A DNA stretch of 64,000 nucleotides, taken from assembly GCA_902801295.1 (NCBI GenBank), contig CADCHN010000006.1, positions 1-64,000 on the forward strand. The letters run 5' to 3'. This document shows positions 28,752 through 37,211 of this stretch, in pieces. Source of the stretch: Oscillospiraceae bacterium (lineage in GTDB: Bacteria; Bacillota; Clostridia; Oscillospirales; Oscillospiraceae). Every line of letters begins with the position of its first letter. The first letter of the stretch is position 1. A program made the position numbers and the translations under genes. The notes below the pieces were generated by a model. It had not been told where the DNA came from, did not search any database, and saw only the letters and a program-made list of their open reading frames with translations.

Positions 28752-29615
28752 TTACAGCAGCTCGCCGACCGATTCGGCGACGCAGGCAAAGCCGTAATCC
28801 TTTTTCATGGCCGCGCAGCAGCGGTCGGCGGCCTCGGCGTCGTCAAACAGGCCAAACACCGCCGAGCCCGTGCCGGTCATCACGGCGCCGAGCGCCCCGC
28901 CGTCGAGCAGCCCGCCCTTGATCTGGCGGATCGTGCGCATGCGACGGTCGCTCACGTCCTCAAAGACGTTATACAGCCGCCGGCAGACGCCCTGCAGGTC
29001 GCCCTGCTCCATGGCTTCGATCAGTCCCGCCGTGTCCGGATGGATGCGGATCGGCGCACAGTCGAGCTTTTTGAAGAGCTCCGGCGTCGAGATCGAAAAG
29101 CCGGGCTTGACGATCACGATGCGGCAGGGCGGCAGCGGCGCGATCGGCCGCAGGATCTCCCCCCGTCCGGTGGCGAGCATCGTGCCGCCGACGAGGCAGA
29201 AGGCCACGTCCGAGCCGATCTCGCCGGCCAGCGCCGTCAGCTTCTCCCGGCTCAGGCGCTCGCCGCAGGCGCGGTTGAGCGCGCGCAGTACAGCCGCCGC
29301 ATCTGACGAGCCGCCGCCCATCCCGGCGCCGACCGGGATGCGCTTGTCAAGCTCGATGCGCAGCCCGCGATCCGGCTCGCCGATGGCCTCCAGATATCGC
29401 TTTGCCGCGCGGACGGCGAGGTTGCGCTCGTCGCCCGGCACATAGCGCAGGTTGCTCCTGGCGCGGATTCCCTCGCCCTCGAAACGGAGCTTCAGCTCGT
29501 CGCAGAGCGAGACGGTCTGCATCGGCATGATCATCTCATGGTAGCCGTCCGGCCGCCTGCCGGCCACGTCCAGCGAAATATTGATTTTTGCGTATGCTTT
29601 TTCCTGTATGGTCAT
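28752..29615 (-). CDS. ispE: 4-diphosphocytidyl-2-C-methyl-D-erythritol kinase
   Basis: A 287-residue GHMP kinase of the non-mevalonate isoprenoid pathway. It phosphorylates the 2-hydroxyl of CDP-methylerythritol. The N-terminal AKINISLDVAGRRPDGYHEM is the family signature with the catalytic lysine, and IPVGAGMGGGSSDAAAVL (about 90-107) is the ATP loop. Length is standard. It lies in a leftward run with the glucosidase upstream (3-base gap) and the TrmH-type gene downstream. Confidence 0.95.
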   Translation of the reverse strand: MTIQEKAYAKINISLDVAGRRPDGYHEMIMPMQTVSLCDELKLRFEGEGIRARSNLRYVPGDERNLAVRAAKRYLEAIGEPDRGLRIELDKRIPVGAGMGGGSSDAAAVLRALNRACGERLSREKLTALAGEIGSDVAFCLVGGTMLATGRGEILRPIAPLPPCRIVIVKPGFSISTPELFKKLDCAPIRIHPDTAGLIEAMEQGDLQGVCRRLYNVFEDVSDRRMRTIRQIKGGLLDGGALGAVMTGTGSAVFGLFDDAEAADRCCAAMKKDYGFACVAESVGELL

Positions 29616-29618
29616 GGC

Positions 29619-31307
29619 TCACATCCCGGTTTTCAGTTGATAGACCCGCAGCTCGTAGGGGCGGGCCGTAAAACCGTTTTCGATAATAAAGTTGAAGTCA
29701 TAGTTGTGCAGCACCAGGCTCCAGCGCTCCAGATCGATCCCCTCCGGCGCGTCAAAGCGCTTGAGCTCGGGCGAGAAGGAGCAGATCACCAGCAGCCGCT
29801 GCTGCTCGCTTTGCCGCTCATAGACGTAGAAATCGCGGCTTTCGGGAAAATACTCCCGATAATCGCCGTAGAGCGCGGCGCTGTTTTTCTTGCGGAAGCT
29901 CAGCAGCCGCCGGTAGAAATTCAGCAGCGAATCGGGATCGTCCTCCTGAGAAGCGACGTTGATGGAGGTGTAATTGTCGTTGACACGGAACCACGGCTCG
30001 TGCTCGCTGAAGCCGGCGTTTTTCTCTGCCGACCACTGCACCGGCGTGCGCGCGCTGTCGCGGCTGGAGCGCTGCGTGATCTCCAGCACCTTTGCCTTCG
30101 GCAGAAAGCGCGAGAGGATGCGGGCGTTGTTCTGCGCCATCACGTCGGGATAGTCCTCCAGGCGCGGCAGCGCGATGTTCAGCATGCCGATCTCCTGCCC
30201 CTGGTAGATAAAGGGCGTGCCGCGCTGCAGGATATACATGGCGGCGAGCATCTTTCCGCTTTCCGTGCGGTACTGTTCGCTGCCGTAGCGGCTGATGATG
30301 CGCGGATGGTCGTGGTTTTCGATATAGAGCGCCGGCCAGGCCTTGTCCTGCAGCTTCAGCTGCCAGTCGGAAAAGGCCTTTTTCATCTTGCGCAGGTTGA
30401 AGGGACGCCGGATCATGTCGGTCATGAAGCAGTCGGCCTCCATGTGGGAAAAGCCGATCATCTCGTCGAGCACCTGATCCGGCCCCTCGGTCACATAGCG
30501 CAGCGCCGTATCCGCCGTGGTCAGCGGGCTCTCGCCGACGGTAAAGCAGTCGTAGTGATCCAGCACCTCGCGCTTGAACTCGGCGAGATACTGATGCGCC
30601 TGCGGGCGGTTTACATAATATTTCATGCCGTTGGCGATCGGGCTCTGCGGATAGCTGTTCGGCAGGCCGGGTGCCTTGGAGATGAAGGTAATCACGTCCT
30701 CGCGGAAGCCGTCCACACCCATGTCCAGCCAGAAGCGCATGATATCCTTGACCTCCTGCCGGACGCGGGGATTGTCCATGTTCAGATCCGGCTGCTTTTT
30801 GGCAAAGAGGTGGAGGTAATATTCGTCGAGCTGCTCGTCATACTCCCAGGCGCCGCCCTCGAAGATGCTGGTCCAGTTGTTCGGCGGCAGCGTTTTCCCG
30901 TTCTTTTTCCTGCCCGGGCGCCAGTAATAATAGTCGTGGTAGGGATTGTCTTTGCTCTTGCGGCTCTCGATGAACCAGGGATGCTCGTCGGAGGTGTGGT
31001 TCACCACCAGATCCATGAACACCCGCAGCCCGCGCTCGTGCGCGCCGTCGAGCACCTGGCGGAAGACCTCGAGATTGCCGTAGTCCGGGTGGATGTTCCG
31101 GTAGTCGGCGATGTCGTAGCCGAAATCCGCGTTCGGCGAGGGATAGAGCGGCGAAAACCAGATGGCGTCCACGCCGAGGCTTTTGATATAGTCGAGCTTG
31201 CCGAGCACGCCCCACAAATCGCCGATGCCGTCTCCGTTGCCGTCGCAGAAGCTGCGCGGCCAGATCTGATAGACGGACATCTCCTTATACCAGCGTTTTC
31301 CGTCCAT
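29619..31307 (-). CDS. GH13 alpha-glucosidase / oligo-1,6-glucosidase
   Basis: A 562-residue cytoplasmic glycoside hydrolase. GH13 landmarks in order: DFGYDIADYRNIHPDYG, MDLVVNHTSDEHPWF (region I), GVDGFREDVITF (region II, nucleophile Asp), FTVGESPLT (region III, acid/base Glu) and YIENHDHPRII (region IV, second Asp). The Val after the nucleophile region and the overall length fit alpha-1,6- or alpha-1,4-glucosidases that split short malto- or isomalto-oligosaccharides. It heads the run with ispE. The sugar importer at 13-16 kb is a possible supplier but is not linked to it. Confidence 0.93.
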   Translation of the reverse strand: MDGKRWYKEMSVYQIWPRSFCDGNGDGIGDLWGVLGKLDYIKSLGVDAIWFSPLYPSPNADFGYDIADYRNIHPDYGNLEVFRQVLDGAHERGLRVFMDLVVNHTSDEHPWFIESRKSKDNPYHDYYYWRPGRKKNGKTLPPNNWTSIFEGGAWEYDEQLDEYYLHLFAKKQPDLNMDNPRVRQEVKDIMRFWLDMGVDGFREDVITFISKAPGLPNSYPQSPIANGMKYYVNRPQAHQYLAEFKREVLDHYDCFTVGESPLTTADTALRYVTEGPDQVLDEMIGFSHMEADCFMTDMIRRPFNLRKMKKAFSDWQLKLQDKAWPALYIENHDHPRIISRYGSEQYRTESGKMLAAMYILQRGTPFIYQGQEIGMLNIALPRLEDYPDVMAQNNARILSRFLPKAKVLEITQRSSRDSARTPVQWSAEKNAGFSEHEPWFRVNDNYTSINVASQEDDPDSLLNFYRRLLSFRKKNSAALYGDYREYFPESRDFYVYERQSEQQRLLVICSFSPELKRFDAPEGIDLERWSLVLHNYDFNFIIENGFTARPYELRVYQLKTGM

Positions 31308-31348
31308 ACCGAGTCCTCCTTTGCCGCGGGATTTCCTTAATATTTCTT

Positions 31349-31377
31349 ATTTTACCATAAAACGGACCTGTTAGCAA
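31349..31377 (-). promoter_or_regulatory. Promoter of the glucosidase-ispE run
   Basis: Minus-strand TTGCTA, 17 bases, TAAAAT, 42 bases upstream of the glucosidase start. Confidence 0.65.
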
Positions 31378-31399
31378 CGCTTTTGCGCGCTGCCTCCGG

Positions 31400-31428
31400 T
31401 TGACCTTTTCTGTCGTTCGCGGTATAAT
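31400..31428 (+). promoter_or_regulatory. Promoter of the Ig-domain protein
   Basis: TTGACC, 17 bases, perfect TATAAT, 38 bases upstream of the start codon. Confidence 0.8.
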
Positions 31429-31436
31429 GTTACCGC
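31419..31436. promoter_or_regulatory. Operator-like inverted repeat over the -10 box
   Basis: GCGGTA and TACCGC are separated by six bases and cover the -10 of the Ig-protein promoter, a position expected for a repressor. Confidence 0.5.
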
Positions 31437-31465
31437 AATGTAAACTTTGAAAGGAACTATGCCTG

Positions 31466-33169
31466 ATGAATAAACGTATGCTTTCGATTTTGCTCTCTGC
31501 GCTGCTGCTGATGGCGCTGCTGCCCGCGGCGGCCTTTGCCGAGGGCAATATTGTTGTCAATCTCGGCACGGTGCGCGCCGGCACCTCGCTCGATCTGCAG
31601 ATGGCCACCACGGAGTCCGGTACAGCCACGCTCTCCGGCGGCACGCTGCCGGACAGCTGCTCCATCGTCACCGAGGACCGCGGCGGCTCCGCCGCCCATT
31701 ACCTGCGCGGCACACCGGGTCTGGCCGGAAACTTTGAGTTCACCCTCGTCGTGACCGATACGATCGAGGTGCCCGCGCCGACGCCGGAAGCGTCCGAGGA
31801 GAGCGAATCGTCCGAGGAGAGCGAATCGTCCGAGGAAAACGAATCGTCCGGCGAACCCGAAACCGTCACCGAGACGGTCACCATCGCCACGCTGACCTGC
31901 TCGCTGAGTGTGCTGCCCGCTGTTCCGAGCTGCACGGTGCAGGACGTCGACTGCTTTGTCGGCGAGGACGCGAAGATCCGCCTTCAGGCAAGCGTAGAGG
32001 ACAGCGGCACGCTGAGCTATCAATGGTACTCCAATAAAATCCGCGACAATGTGGACGGCGAGCGGCTGGAAGGCAAAACCGAGGCGGAGCTTGCGCTCAA
32101 CACCGAGTTTGTCGGCCAGAGCTATTATTACTGCGTCGTGACAAACAACAATAACGGTCTGACCGAAACCGTCACTACCCCGGCTGTCACCGTCACCGTC
32201 ACCGAGCCGAGCATCACCTCCGTCGCCATCTCCGCCCTGCCGACCAAGCTGGAATACACGGAGGGCGACACGATCGACACCGCCGGTCTGACGCTCACGG
32301 TCCACTACTCCAACGGCATGGTCGTCACCGACGACGAGGGCTTCACCGTCAGCCCCACCAAGCTGACGACCGTCGGCACGCAGACCATCACCGTCACCTA
32401 TCAGGACAACACCGTCACCTTCCCCGTCATCGTCAAGGAGGAGAAGGAGACGCTGGAAGGCATCGCCGTCACCGCGCTGCCGACCAAGCGGGAATACAAG
32501 CTGGGCGAGCGCCTGGATACCACGGGTCTTGCGCTGGAGACGATCACCAGCAAGGGCAATCACAGCCCGCTGACCGGCGGCTTCATCTGCAGCCCGGAGG
32601 TACTCAACACCGCCGGCATCCAGACCATCACGGTCAGCTATGAGGGCAAGAGCACCAGCTTCACCGTCACCGTGCAGGGCGGCGAGAAGACCGTACAGAA
32701 GATCTCGATTGAAACGCTGCCGGCCAAGCTCAATTATCAGGTCGGCGACAGCTTTGACACGAGCGGTATGGTGCTGCGCGTCACCACCGACCAGGGCGAC
32801 GAGCTCGTCCGCAGCGGCTTTACCTGCAGCCCCAGCCGCTTTACCCACGAGGGTGTGCAGACGATCACCGTCAGCTACGGCAGCCAGAGCTGCACGATGG
32901 AGCTGACCGTCGCTCCCGTGGAGGATAAGCCCGAGACCACCGCCCGGCCCACCGAAAAGGATACGGAACCGTCAAAGGACAATGACCGCCCGGACAGTAC
33001 GCCGCGCCCCGATCAGCGCGCCGATCGCGCCAGCAGCACGATGCTGCTCGTCATCATCTTTACGGCGCTGGTCGCGCTGGTTGCGCTGCTGGCCTATCTC
33101 TACGTGACAAAGAAGGACGATTTGCTCGCTCTCTGGCAGCGTCTGACCCGTCGCGGCGGCGATCAATAA
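31466..33169 (+). CDS. Secreted Ig-repeat surface protein with C-terminal anchor
   Basis: A 567-residue exported protein. A signal peptide ends at about AFAEG (residue 27). Next comes a repetitive Ser/Glu linker encoded by tandem copies of a 21-base unit (near 31800-31850) and a beta domain. Three bacterial Ig-like modules of about 75 residues follow, each starting with a version of 'I-ALPTKLEYxxGDxxDTxGL' and ending 'VQTITVSY'. A Thr/Pro/Asp/Arg-rich stalk leads to a membrane helix near 530-552 and a short basic cytoplasmic tail. The layout suggests a cell-surface adhesin or scaffold; no catalytic domain is seen. Confidence 0.85.
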   Translation: MNKRMLSILLSALLLMALLPAAAFAEGNIVVNLGTVRAGTSLDLQMATTESGTATLSGGTLPDSCSIVTEDRGGSAAHYLRGTPGLAGNFEFTLVVTDTIEVPAPTPEASEESESSEESESSEENESSGEPETVTETVTIATLTCSLSVLPAVPSCTVQDVDCFVGEDAKIRLQASVEDSGTLSYQWYSNKIRDNVDGERLEGKTEAELALNTEFVGQSYYYCVVTNNNNGLTETVTTPAVTVTVTEPSITSVAISALPTKLEYTEGDTIDTAGLTLTVHYSNGMVVTDDEGFTVSPTKLTTVGTQTITVTYQDNTVTFPVIVKEEKETLEGIAVTALPTKREYKLGERLDTTGLALETITSKGNHSPLTGGFICSPEVLNTAGIQTITVSYEGKSTSFTVTVQGGEKTVQKISIETLPAKLNYQVGDSFDTSGMVLRVTTDQGDELVRSGFTCSPSRFTHEGVQTITVSYGSQSCTMELTVAPVEDKPETTARPTEKDTEPSKDNDRPDSTPRPDQRADRASSTMLLVIIFTALVALVALLAYLYVTKKDDLLALWQRLTRRGGDQ

Positions 33170-33187
33170 AGCCGTGTGAGAAATCGC

Positions 33188-33217
33188 AAACCGGCTGTGC
33201 ATGCACAGCCGGTTTTT
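33188..33217 (+). terminator. Terminator of the Ig-domain gene
   Basis: A 13-bp perfect stem AAACCGGCTGTGC with its complement and a 2-base centre, then TTTTT. Confidence 0.9.
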
Positions 33218-33252
33218 CAGCCTCTGTCTTTGGGGTTCATCGCTTCTCAAGC

Positions 33253-33281
33253 TGGACAAAAAGGCGCAGATGTGCTATATT
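33253..33281 (+). promoter_or_regulatory. Promoter of the PAP2 gene
   Basis: TGGACA, 17 bases, TATATT with TG one base before it (extended -10). Confidence 0.65.
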
Positions 33282-33329
33282 ATCAAGCCCCGGGCAAGCC
33301 CGGCAAACCTTTTATACAGGCAAGCATCC

Positions 33330-34001
33330 ATGAAAAATCTTCTGAAAGAACAAACCTACTCTGTTGTGATCCCGATCGCCGCCCTTCTATACAGCACGCT
33401 CAGCTTTTCACTGGCAAAGCTCCTTATTTTCTGGCGGCCGCATTGGGATATGACCCTCGCCTGGGACGCTCTTGTCCCCTTCTTGCCCTGGACGGTCAGC
33501 ATCTATCTTGCCAGCTTCGTCTACTGGTATCTCTGTTTCGTTCTGACTTCCCGGCAGCAGCGCGAGAAAGCGGATTCCTTCTTCTGCGCGCATATGCTGA
33601 TGGTGACGCTGTCTTTTCTCTGTTTTATTCTGCTGCCGACAACGATGGAACGCCCCGCTGTCACCGGCGGAGGATTCTGGAACTGGCTGATGCGCGTCGT
33701 CTACTGGGTGGACAGCCCGGAAAACCTTTTTCCCTCGCTCCATTGTTCCACGGCCTGGCTGTGCTGGGTCGGCATGCGGCGGAGGAAGGATCTGCCGCTC
33801 TGGCTGCGCACGCTCGTGCTTCTGCTCTCGATCGCGGTCTGCGTTTCGACGCTGACGACCCGCCAGCATGTGCTGGCCGACGTCGCCTCCGGCATCGCTC
33901 TGGCTGAGGCGTGCTCCCTGCTTGGCGCGGTCCCGCGCCTGCGCGCCCGCTATTCCCGCCTCGTAGACGCCATCCTGCGCCGCTTTGTCCCGGCGGACTG
34001 A
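33330..34001 (+). CDS. PAP2-superfamily membrane phosphatase
   Basis: A 223-residue integral membrane protein with about six helices. The phosphatase motifs C2 and C3 are clear: FPSLHCSTAW (about 131-140, His of SxxxH type) and TRQHVLADVASG (about 177-188, His nucleophile and Asp). The C1 motif is degenerate. Such proteins remove phosphate from lipid phosphates or undecaprenyl pyrophosphate at the outer membrane face. ATG at 33330 starts directly before a hydrophobic helix; the ribosome site is weak. Single gene between a promoter and a terminator. Confidence 0.85.
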   Translation: MKNLLKEQTYSVVIPIAALLYSTLSFSLAKLLIFWRPHWDMTLAWDALVPFLPWTVSIYLASFVYWYLCFVLTSRQQREKADSFFCAHMLMVTLSFLCFILLPTTMERPAVTGGGFWNWLMRVVYWVDSPENLFPSLHCSTAWLCWVGMRRRKDLPLWLRTLVLLLSIAVCVSTLTTRQHVLADVASGIALAEACSLLGAVPRLRARYSRLVDAILRRFVPAD

Positions 34002-34021
34002 GTTTCGTCCATACAATCAGC

Positions 34022-34049
34022 AAAACCCACGCCTCTCGGTGTGGGTTTT
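34022..34049. terminator. Bidirectional terminator between converging genes
   Basis: A 12-bp stem AAAACCCACGCC with its complement and loop TCTC. It serves the PAP2 gene and the leftward dehydrogenase. Confidence 0.9.
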
Positions 34050-34065
34050 GTCTGTTTTCAGAACC

Positions 34066-35022
34066 TTATTTTTTATATCCCGTCTGGAAGTCGATCAGAT
34101 TCTGCAGTTCGCCGCCGCGGAGATATGCCGCGAAGTTGGCAAAGCAGATCTCGATGATGCGCTCCAGCGTGCCAGGCAGATGGAAGCCGCCGGAGATGTG
34201 GGGCGTGATGACCATATTGGGTTGCTTCCAGAGCGGATGCCCGGCGGGCAGCGGCTCGATCTCCGTCACGTCCGTGCCGGCGGCGACGATCACGCCGCGA
34301 TCCAGCGCGTCGCAGAGCGCGTCCGCGTCCAGCGCGGTGCCGCGGCCGCAGTTGATGAAGATCGCGGAGGGCTTCATGCGGGCAAAGCGCTCGGCGTCAA
34401 ACAGATGGTAGGTGCTCGCCGTACCGGGCAGGACGCTGCACACAACGTCCGCCTCGGGCAGCACGCGGTCGAGCTCTTCGGTCAGGCAGAGCTCGTCGAC
34501 AAAATCCGGGCAGGCCGAGGGACGGCGCTTGACGCCGATGACCCGCGCGCCGACCGCCTTGACCAGGCGGGCGTATTCCGTGCCGATGTCGCCGAGACCG
34601 ACCACAACGGCCGTCGCGCCGCGCAGCGTGCCTACCGTGCCGCGGTCTCCCCAGTGCTCTCTGGCTTGGTCGTCGCGGTAGAGATGCAGCTTTTTCAGCA
34701 GCTCCCAGGTCATGGCGAAGGCGTGCTCGCCGACCGCCTGGCCGTAAGCGCCGGTGACGCTGGCGAGGACGGTGCCGGGGTACAGTACACCGGGCTTGAC
34801 ATAGGCGTCCGCGCCGGAGGAGGACAACTGCAGAAACTCCAGCTTTTCCGAGGCCGCGATCATCGCCGGGTTCGGAAAGCCGATGATGATATTGGCCTCC
34901 TGGATGTCTGTTCTCTCTGCGCTCGCGCCGTCCGTATAGCGGAAGCGGCAATCCGGGCCGAGCGCCTCGAGCCGGGACTTCTGCTCCTTCGTCAGCGGAA
35001 GCAGAACCAACACGTTTTTCAT
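34066..35022 (-). CDS. D-2-hydroxyacid dehydrogenase
   Basis: A 318-residue NAD(P)-dependent oxidoreductase interconverting a 2-keto acid and a D-2-hydroxy acid. GLGDIGTEYARLV (about 142-154) is the dinucleotide loop; the catalytic Arg sits in NCGRGTALD, Glu in DVTEIEPLP, and His in ITPHISGG near the C-terminus. The N-terminal flavodoxin-like substrate domain is divergent, so the acid is unknown. It lies alone beside the tRNA-Pro attachment site and is the last host gene. Confidence 0.92.
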   Translation of the reverse strand: MKNVLVLLPLTKEQKSRLEALGPDCRFRYTDGASAERTDIQEANIIIGFPNPAMIAASEKLEFLQLSSSGADAYVKPGVLYPGTVLASVTGAYGQAVGEHAFAMTWELLKKLHLYRDDQAREHWGDRGTVGTLRGATAVVVGLGDIGTEYARLVKAVGARVIGVKRRPSACPDFVDELCLTEELDRVLPEADVVCSVLPGTASTYHLFDAERFARMKPSAIFINCGRGTALDADALCDALDRGVIVAAGTDVTEIEPLPAGHPLWKQPNMVITPHISGGFHLPGTLERIIEICFANFAAYLRGGELQNLIDFQTGYKK

Positions 35023-35063
35023 GGGAATCCCCCTCTTTCTCAGTATTGTCAGGCTTTTTACCC

Positions 35064-35092
35064 ATGATAATACAGCCCGTGCGAGATTGCAA
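35064..35092 (-). promoter_or_regulatory. Promoter of the dehydrogenase gene
   Basis: Minus-strand TTGCAA, 17 bases, TATCAT, about 40 bases upstream of the start. Confidence 0.5.
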
Positions 35093-35211
35093 GCGCGCTG
35101 TGTTTATCCTCTGCCTTCGTCCGAAGAAAACCCACATAGAATTTCCTGGATTTTGTCAGTTTTCTCACAGTTCGAAGCTTACAGGCGCCTTGAAAATGCA
35201 CGAAAAGCAAG

Positions 35212-35247
35212 AAAAACAGGGGATGTCGAAAGACATCCCCTGTTTTT
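35212..35247. terminator. tRNA-Pro terminator left at the prophage junction
   Basis: A 16-bp perfect stem AAAAACAGGGGATGTC with its complement and loop GAAA, three bases beyond the tRNA CCA end. Confidence 0.92.
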
Positions 35248-35249
35248 CT

Positions 35250-35297
35250 TGGTCCGAGTGACTGGATTTGAACCAGCGGCCTCTTGAACCCCATTCA
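35250..35297 (-). repeat. attL: 3' half of tRNA-Pro(GGG)
   Basis: On the minus strand the sequence runs from anticodon loop ATGGGGT through the 3' anticodon stem TCAAG, variable loop, T arm GCTGG-TTCAAAT-CCAGT and acceptor CACTCGG to ACCA. It then diverges from a tRNA just 5' of the anticodon loop (TATGA does not pair with TCAAG). This is the crossover core left by integration; the intact tRNA should be at the other end. Confidence 0.85.
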
Positions 35298-35445
35298 TAG
35301 AGTCAACCGCGCATGCAGAACGCCAATTATCGTTGAAACAGCTGAAAATCCGCTTAATCGCTGCATTTTCCCCTGAAAACTCATCGCCTCCTATGGCGTA
35401 AAATGAATAATTAGGCAGCATTTTCAAGGGGTATTTTAGTGGGAT

Positions 35446-36654
35446 TTACGCTTTAGGGGTACTCTCCGGGGTACTCCCCTTTTTATTGTCCGCTGCTGTT
35501 TCTGAAGCAAAAGCAGACAAAATGTCGCCGATCAGATCTTCCGGGGCATGGCCCATCAGATCCGTGTAGATCTTGATTGTGATTTGAGGATCCGAATGCC
35601 CCGCCAGATACTGCACGCGCTTCAGCGGAACGCCGGCAAGGATCAGCCTTGTGATATAAGTGTGCCGAAGGATATGAGGCGTCACCTTGAAGTCCATCGT
35701 CACAATGATCTTATGATTTCGGATCTTATCTCCAAGTTTATAATCATCCGAGACGCAGCGTACATCGACGGCGTGCCACATGGATCGGAATGCCGAGTAA
35801 GTCAGAGCACCGCCATCCTCATCATGGATAACATAGACGCTCCCCGACTCGGCTTTTTCTTTGTCGAGCTTTTGCAGTTCGCCCTTCAGATGTTCGACCA
35901 GTTGCGGTGGAATCGGAATGGTGCGGAATGCGTTGGGCGTCTTCAGTTCCTCCGTAACGACAGGCTTAAAATTATCCGGCCAATGGCAAGCGCGCCGGAC
36001 CGTGACGTGCGGGGCCTTCCCTTCCAGCTCGACGCAGTCCCACCGAAGGCCGAGGATTTCCTCCCGTCGCATTCCGGTGTAAAGGCCAATTTTGCAGAAC
36101 GTCTCCACGGGCAGCCCGGCCACTGCCTGCAGCAGAGTATCTTGCTGGCCTTCCGTGAGAGCCCTTTTCTCCGCCGGGTCACTCCCCTGTGGCTGCAGCT
36201 TTGACGCAGGAGATCTCGGTATAAGGTTGGCGTCGACCGCTGCCGTGAAGATCTGCTTGATCGTCATAACCAGCTTTTTCTGATATGACTTGGATTTACC
36301 TGCAGCTCCCACCATTACGTCCGCCAGGTCGTCGGTCGTGATCTCGTTCATTTTCTTCTGGCCGATCACCGGACAGATCACAGAGTTGATATTTCTGGCG
36401 TGGACCGCCTTCATTTGGTCGCTCATGTGCGGAGCCTGCCGGCCATACCAGGCGGCAGCGTATTCGAAGAAATACACAGCCTCCCCTTTTTCTTCCCTCT
36501 CGGCTTTTTCCGCGGCAAGCTGCCGTTGCAGAGCCTCTACCTTTTCATCGCGCTCCGCAAGCGTTTTACCGTAGACGTCTCGATAACCGCCATCGGGAAG
36601 CGGGACCCGTTTGCGATAATAATTGCCGTATTTACGTTCTGATTTCTTCGGCAT
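35446..36654 (-). CDS. int: Tyrosine-family phage integrase
   Basis: A 402-residue site-specific recombinase that inserts and excises the prophage at tRNA-Pro. A basic N-terminal arm-binding domain (1-60) with an AP2-like start is followed by a SAM-like core-binding domain (about 60-150). The catalytic domain has Arg196 (TGMRREE), His327 and Arg330 (HILRHTY), His353 (AGHSD) and the nucleophile Tyr363 (KIYTDL). GGAGG precedes the start. The 148 bases between it and attL carry two GCATTTTC-type repeats that could be arm sites. Confidence 0.95.
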   Translation of the reverse strand: MPKKSERKYGNYYRKRVPLPDGGYRDVYGKTLAERDEKVEALQRQLAAEKAEREEKGEAVYFFEYAAAWYGRQAPHMSDQMKAVHARNINSVICPVIGQKKMNEITTDDLADVMVGAAGKSKSYQKKLVMTIKQIFTAAVDANLIPRSPASKLQPQGSDPAEKRALTEGQQDTLLQAVAGLPVETFCKIGLYTGMRREEILGLRWDCVELEGKAPHVTVRRACHWPDNFKPVVTEELKTPNAFRTIPIPPQLVEHLKGELQKLDKEKAESGSVYVIHDEDGGALTYSAFRSMWHAVDVRCVSDDYKLGDKIRNHKIIVTMDFKVTPHILRHTYITRLILAGVPLKRVQYLAGHSDPQITIKIYTDLMGHAPEDLIGDILSAFASETAADNKKGSTPESTPKA

Positions 36655-36692
36655 ACTGATCCTCCGAGCCTATTTCGCGATTGCTCAGGTTT

Positions 36693-36710
36693 GTATGTAT
36701 GCTTACATAC
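36693..36710. repeat. Inverted repeat upstream of int
   Basis: GTATGTA and TACATAC flank a 4-base loop between the zinc-ribbon gene stop and the integrase start. It could be an operator of int or part of an arm site. Confidence 0.4.
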
Positions 36711-37175
36711 TTACTTTTCCCCCGGCTCAAACTGGTAGCCGCAGTTAAGGCAGGTGACGAGGACCTTCTGGCGGCCGAGGTTGCCGGCCGCCAGTCCGAT
36801 CGGCCCAGCCACCGCGGCGCCGATCACACCCTTGCCGATGCCGTAGCCCTTTTTGTTCGCCGTGAGCGAGGTGCTGCCGCACTTCGGGCAGTAGGCCTCC
36901 CCTGCTGCTTCGGCCGCCGCAATGCGGGCCCTGATCGCCTGCTTTTTCGACAGCTGCTCATCGGCAATCGCCTGGAATGCGGCACGGTTATCTGCTGCGG
37001 CTTTCTTAGCCCACCCTTTCTCTGGCGGCTTTGAGCGCCAGATCACTAAAGCAAAGCCCGCAGAGATAATGAATATCACGAGGCCTGCCGCTATTTCTCC
37101 GGCTGCAAACGCGCCAAATGAGAGCAGCATTAGTAGTCCCGCAGAAATCAGACCTAAAATTTTCAGTGTTTTCAT
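36711..37175 (-). CDS. Membrane protein with zinc ribbon (prophage cargo)
   Basis: A 154-residue protein with two N-terminal membrane helices (about 5-45), a charged helical linker and a C-terminal zinc ribbon: CPKC and CLNC pairs separated by a Gly/Ala-rich hydrophobic segment. The ribbon would face the cytoplasm. It is transcribed leftward with int and the exonuclease, so it should be expressed in the lysogen. A 17-bp palindrome lies 17 bases upstream of its start. ATG at 37175 has GGGGGAG before it. Function unknown; exclusion or defence is an inference from position. Confidence 0.7.
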   Translation of the reverse strand: MKTLKILGLISAGLLMLLSFGAFAAGEIAAGLVIFIISAGFALVIWRSKPPEKGWAKKAAADNRAAFQAIADEQLSKKQAIRARIAAAEAAGEAYCPKCGSTSLTANKKGYGIGKGVIGAAVAGPIGLAAGNLGRQKVLVTCLNCGYQFEPGEK

Positions 37176-37191
37176 ATACTCCCCCGCTTCC

Positions 37192-37208
37192 GTGCCCAAA
37201 TCGGACAC
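37192..37208. repeat. Dispersed 17-bp palindrome, copy 1
   Basis: GTGCCCAAATCGGACAC, upstream of the zinc-ribbon membrane gene and just past the exonuclease stop. Confidence 0.75.
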
Positions 37209-37211
37209 ATA

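Noticed and set aside
35250..35297. Functional tRNA-Pro gene
   Set aside because: Only the 3' half is present; the sequence 5' of the anticodon loop does not form the stem or D arm.
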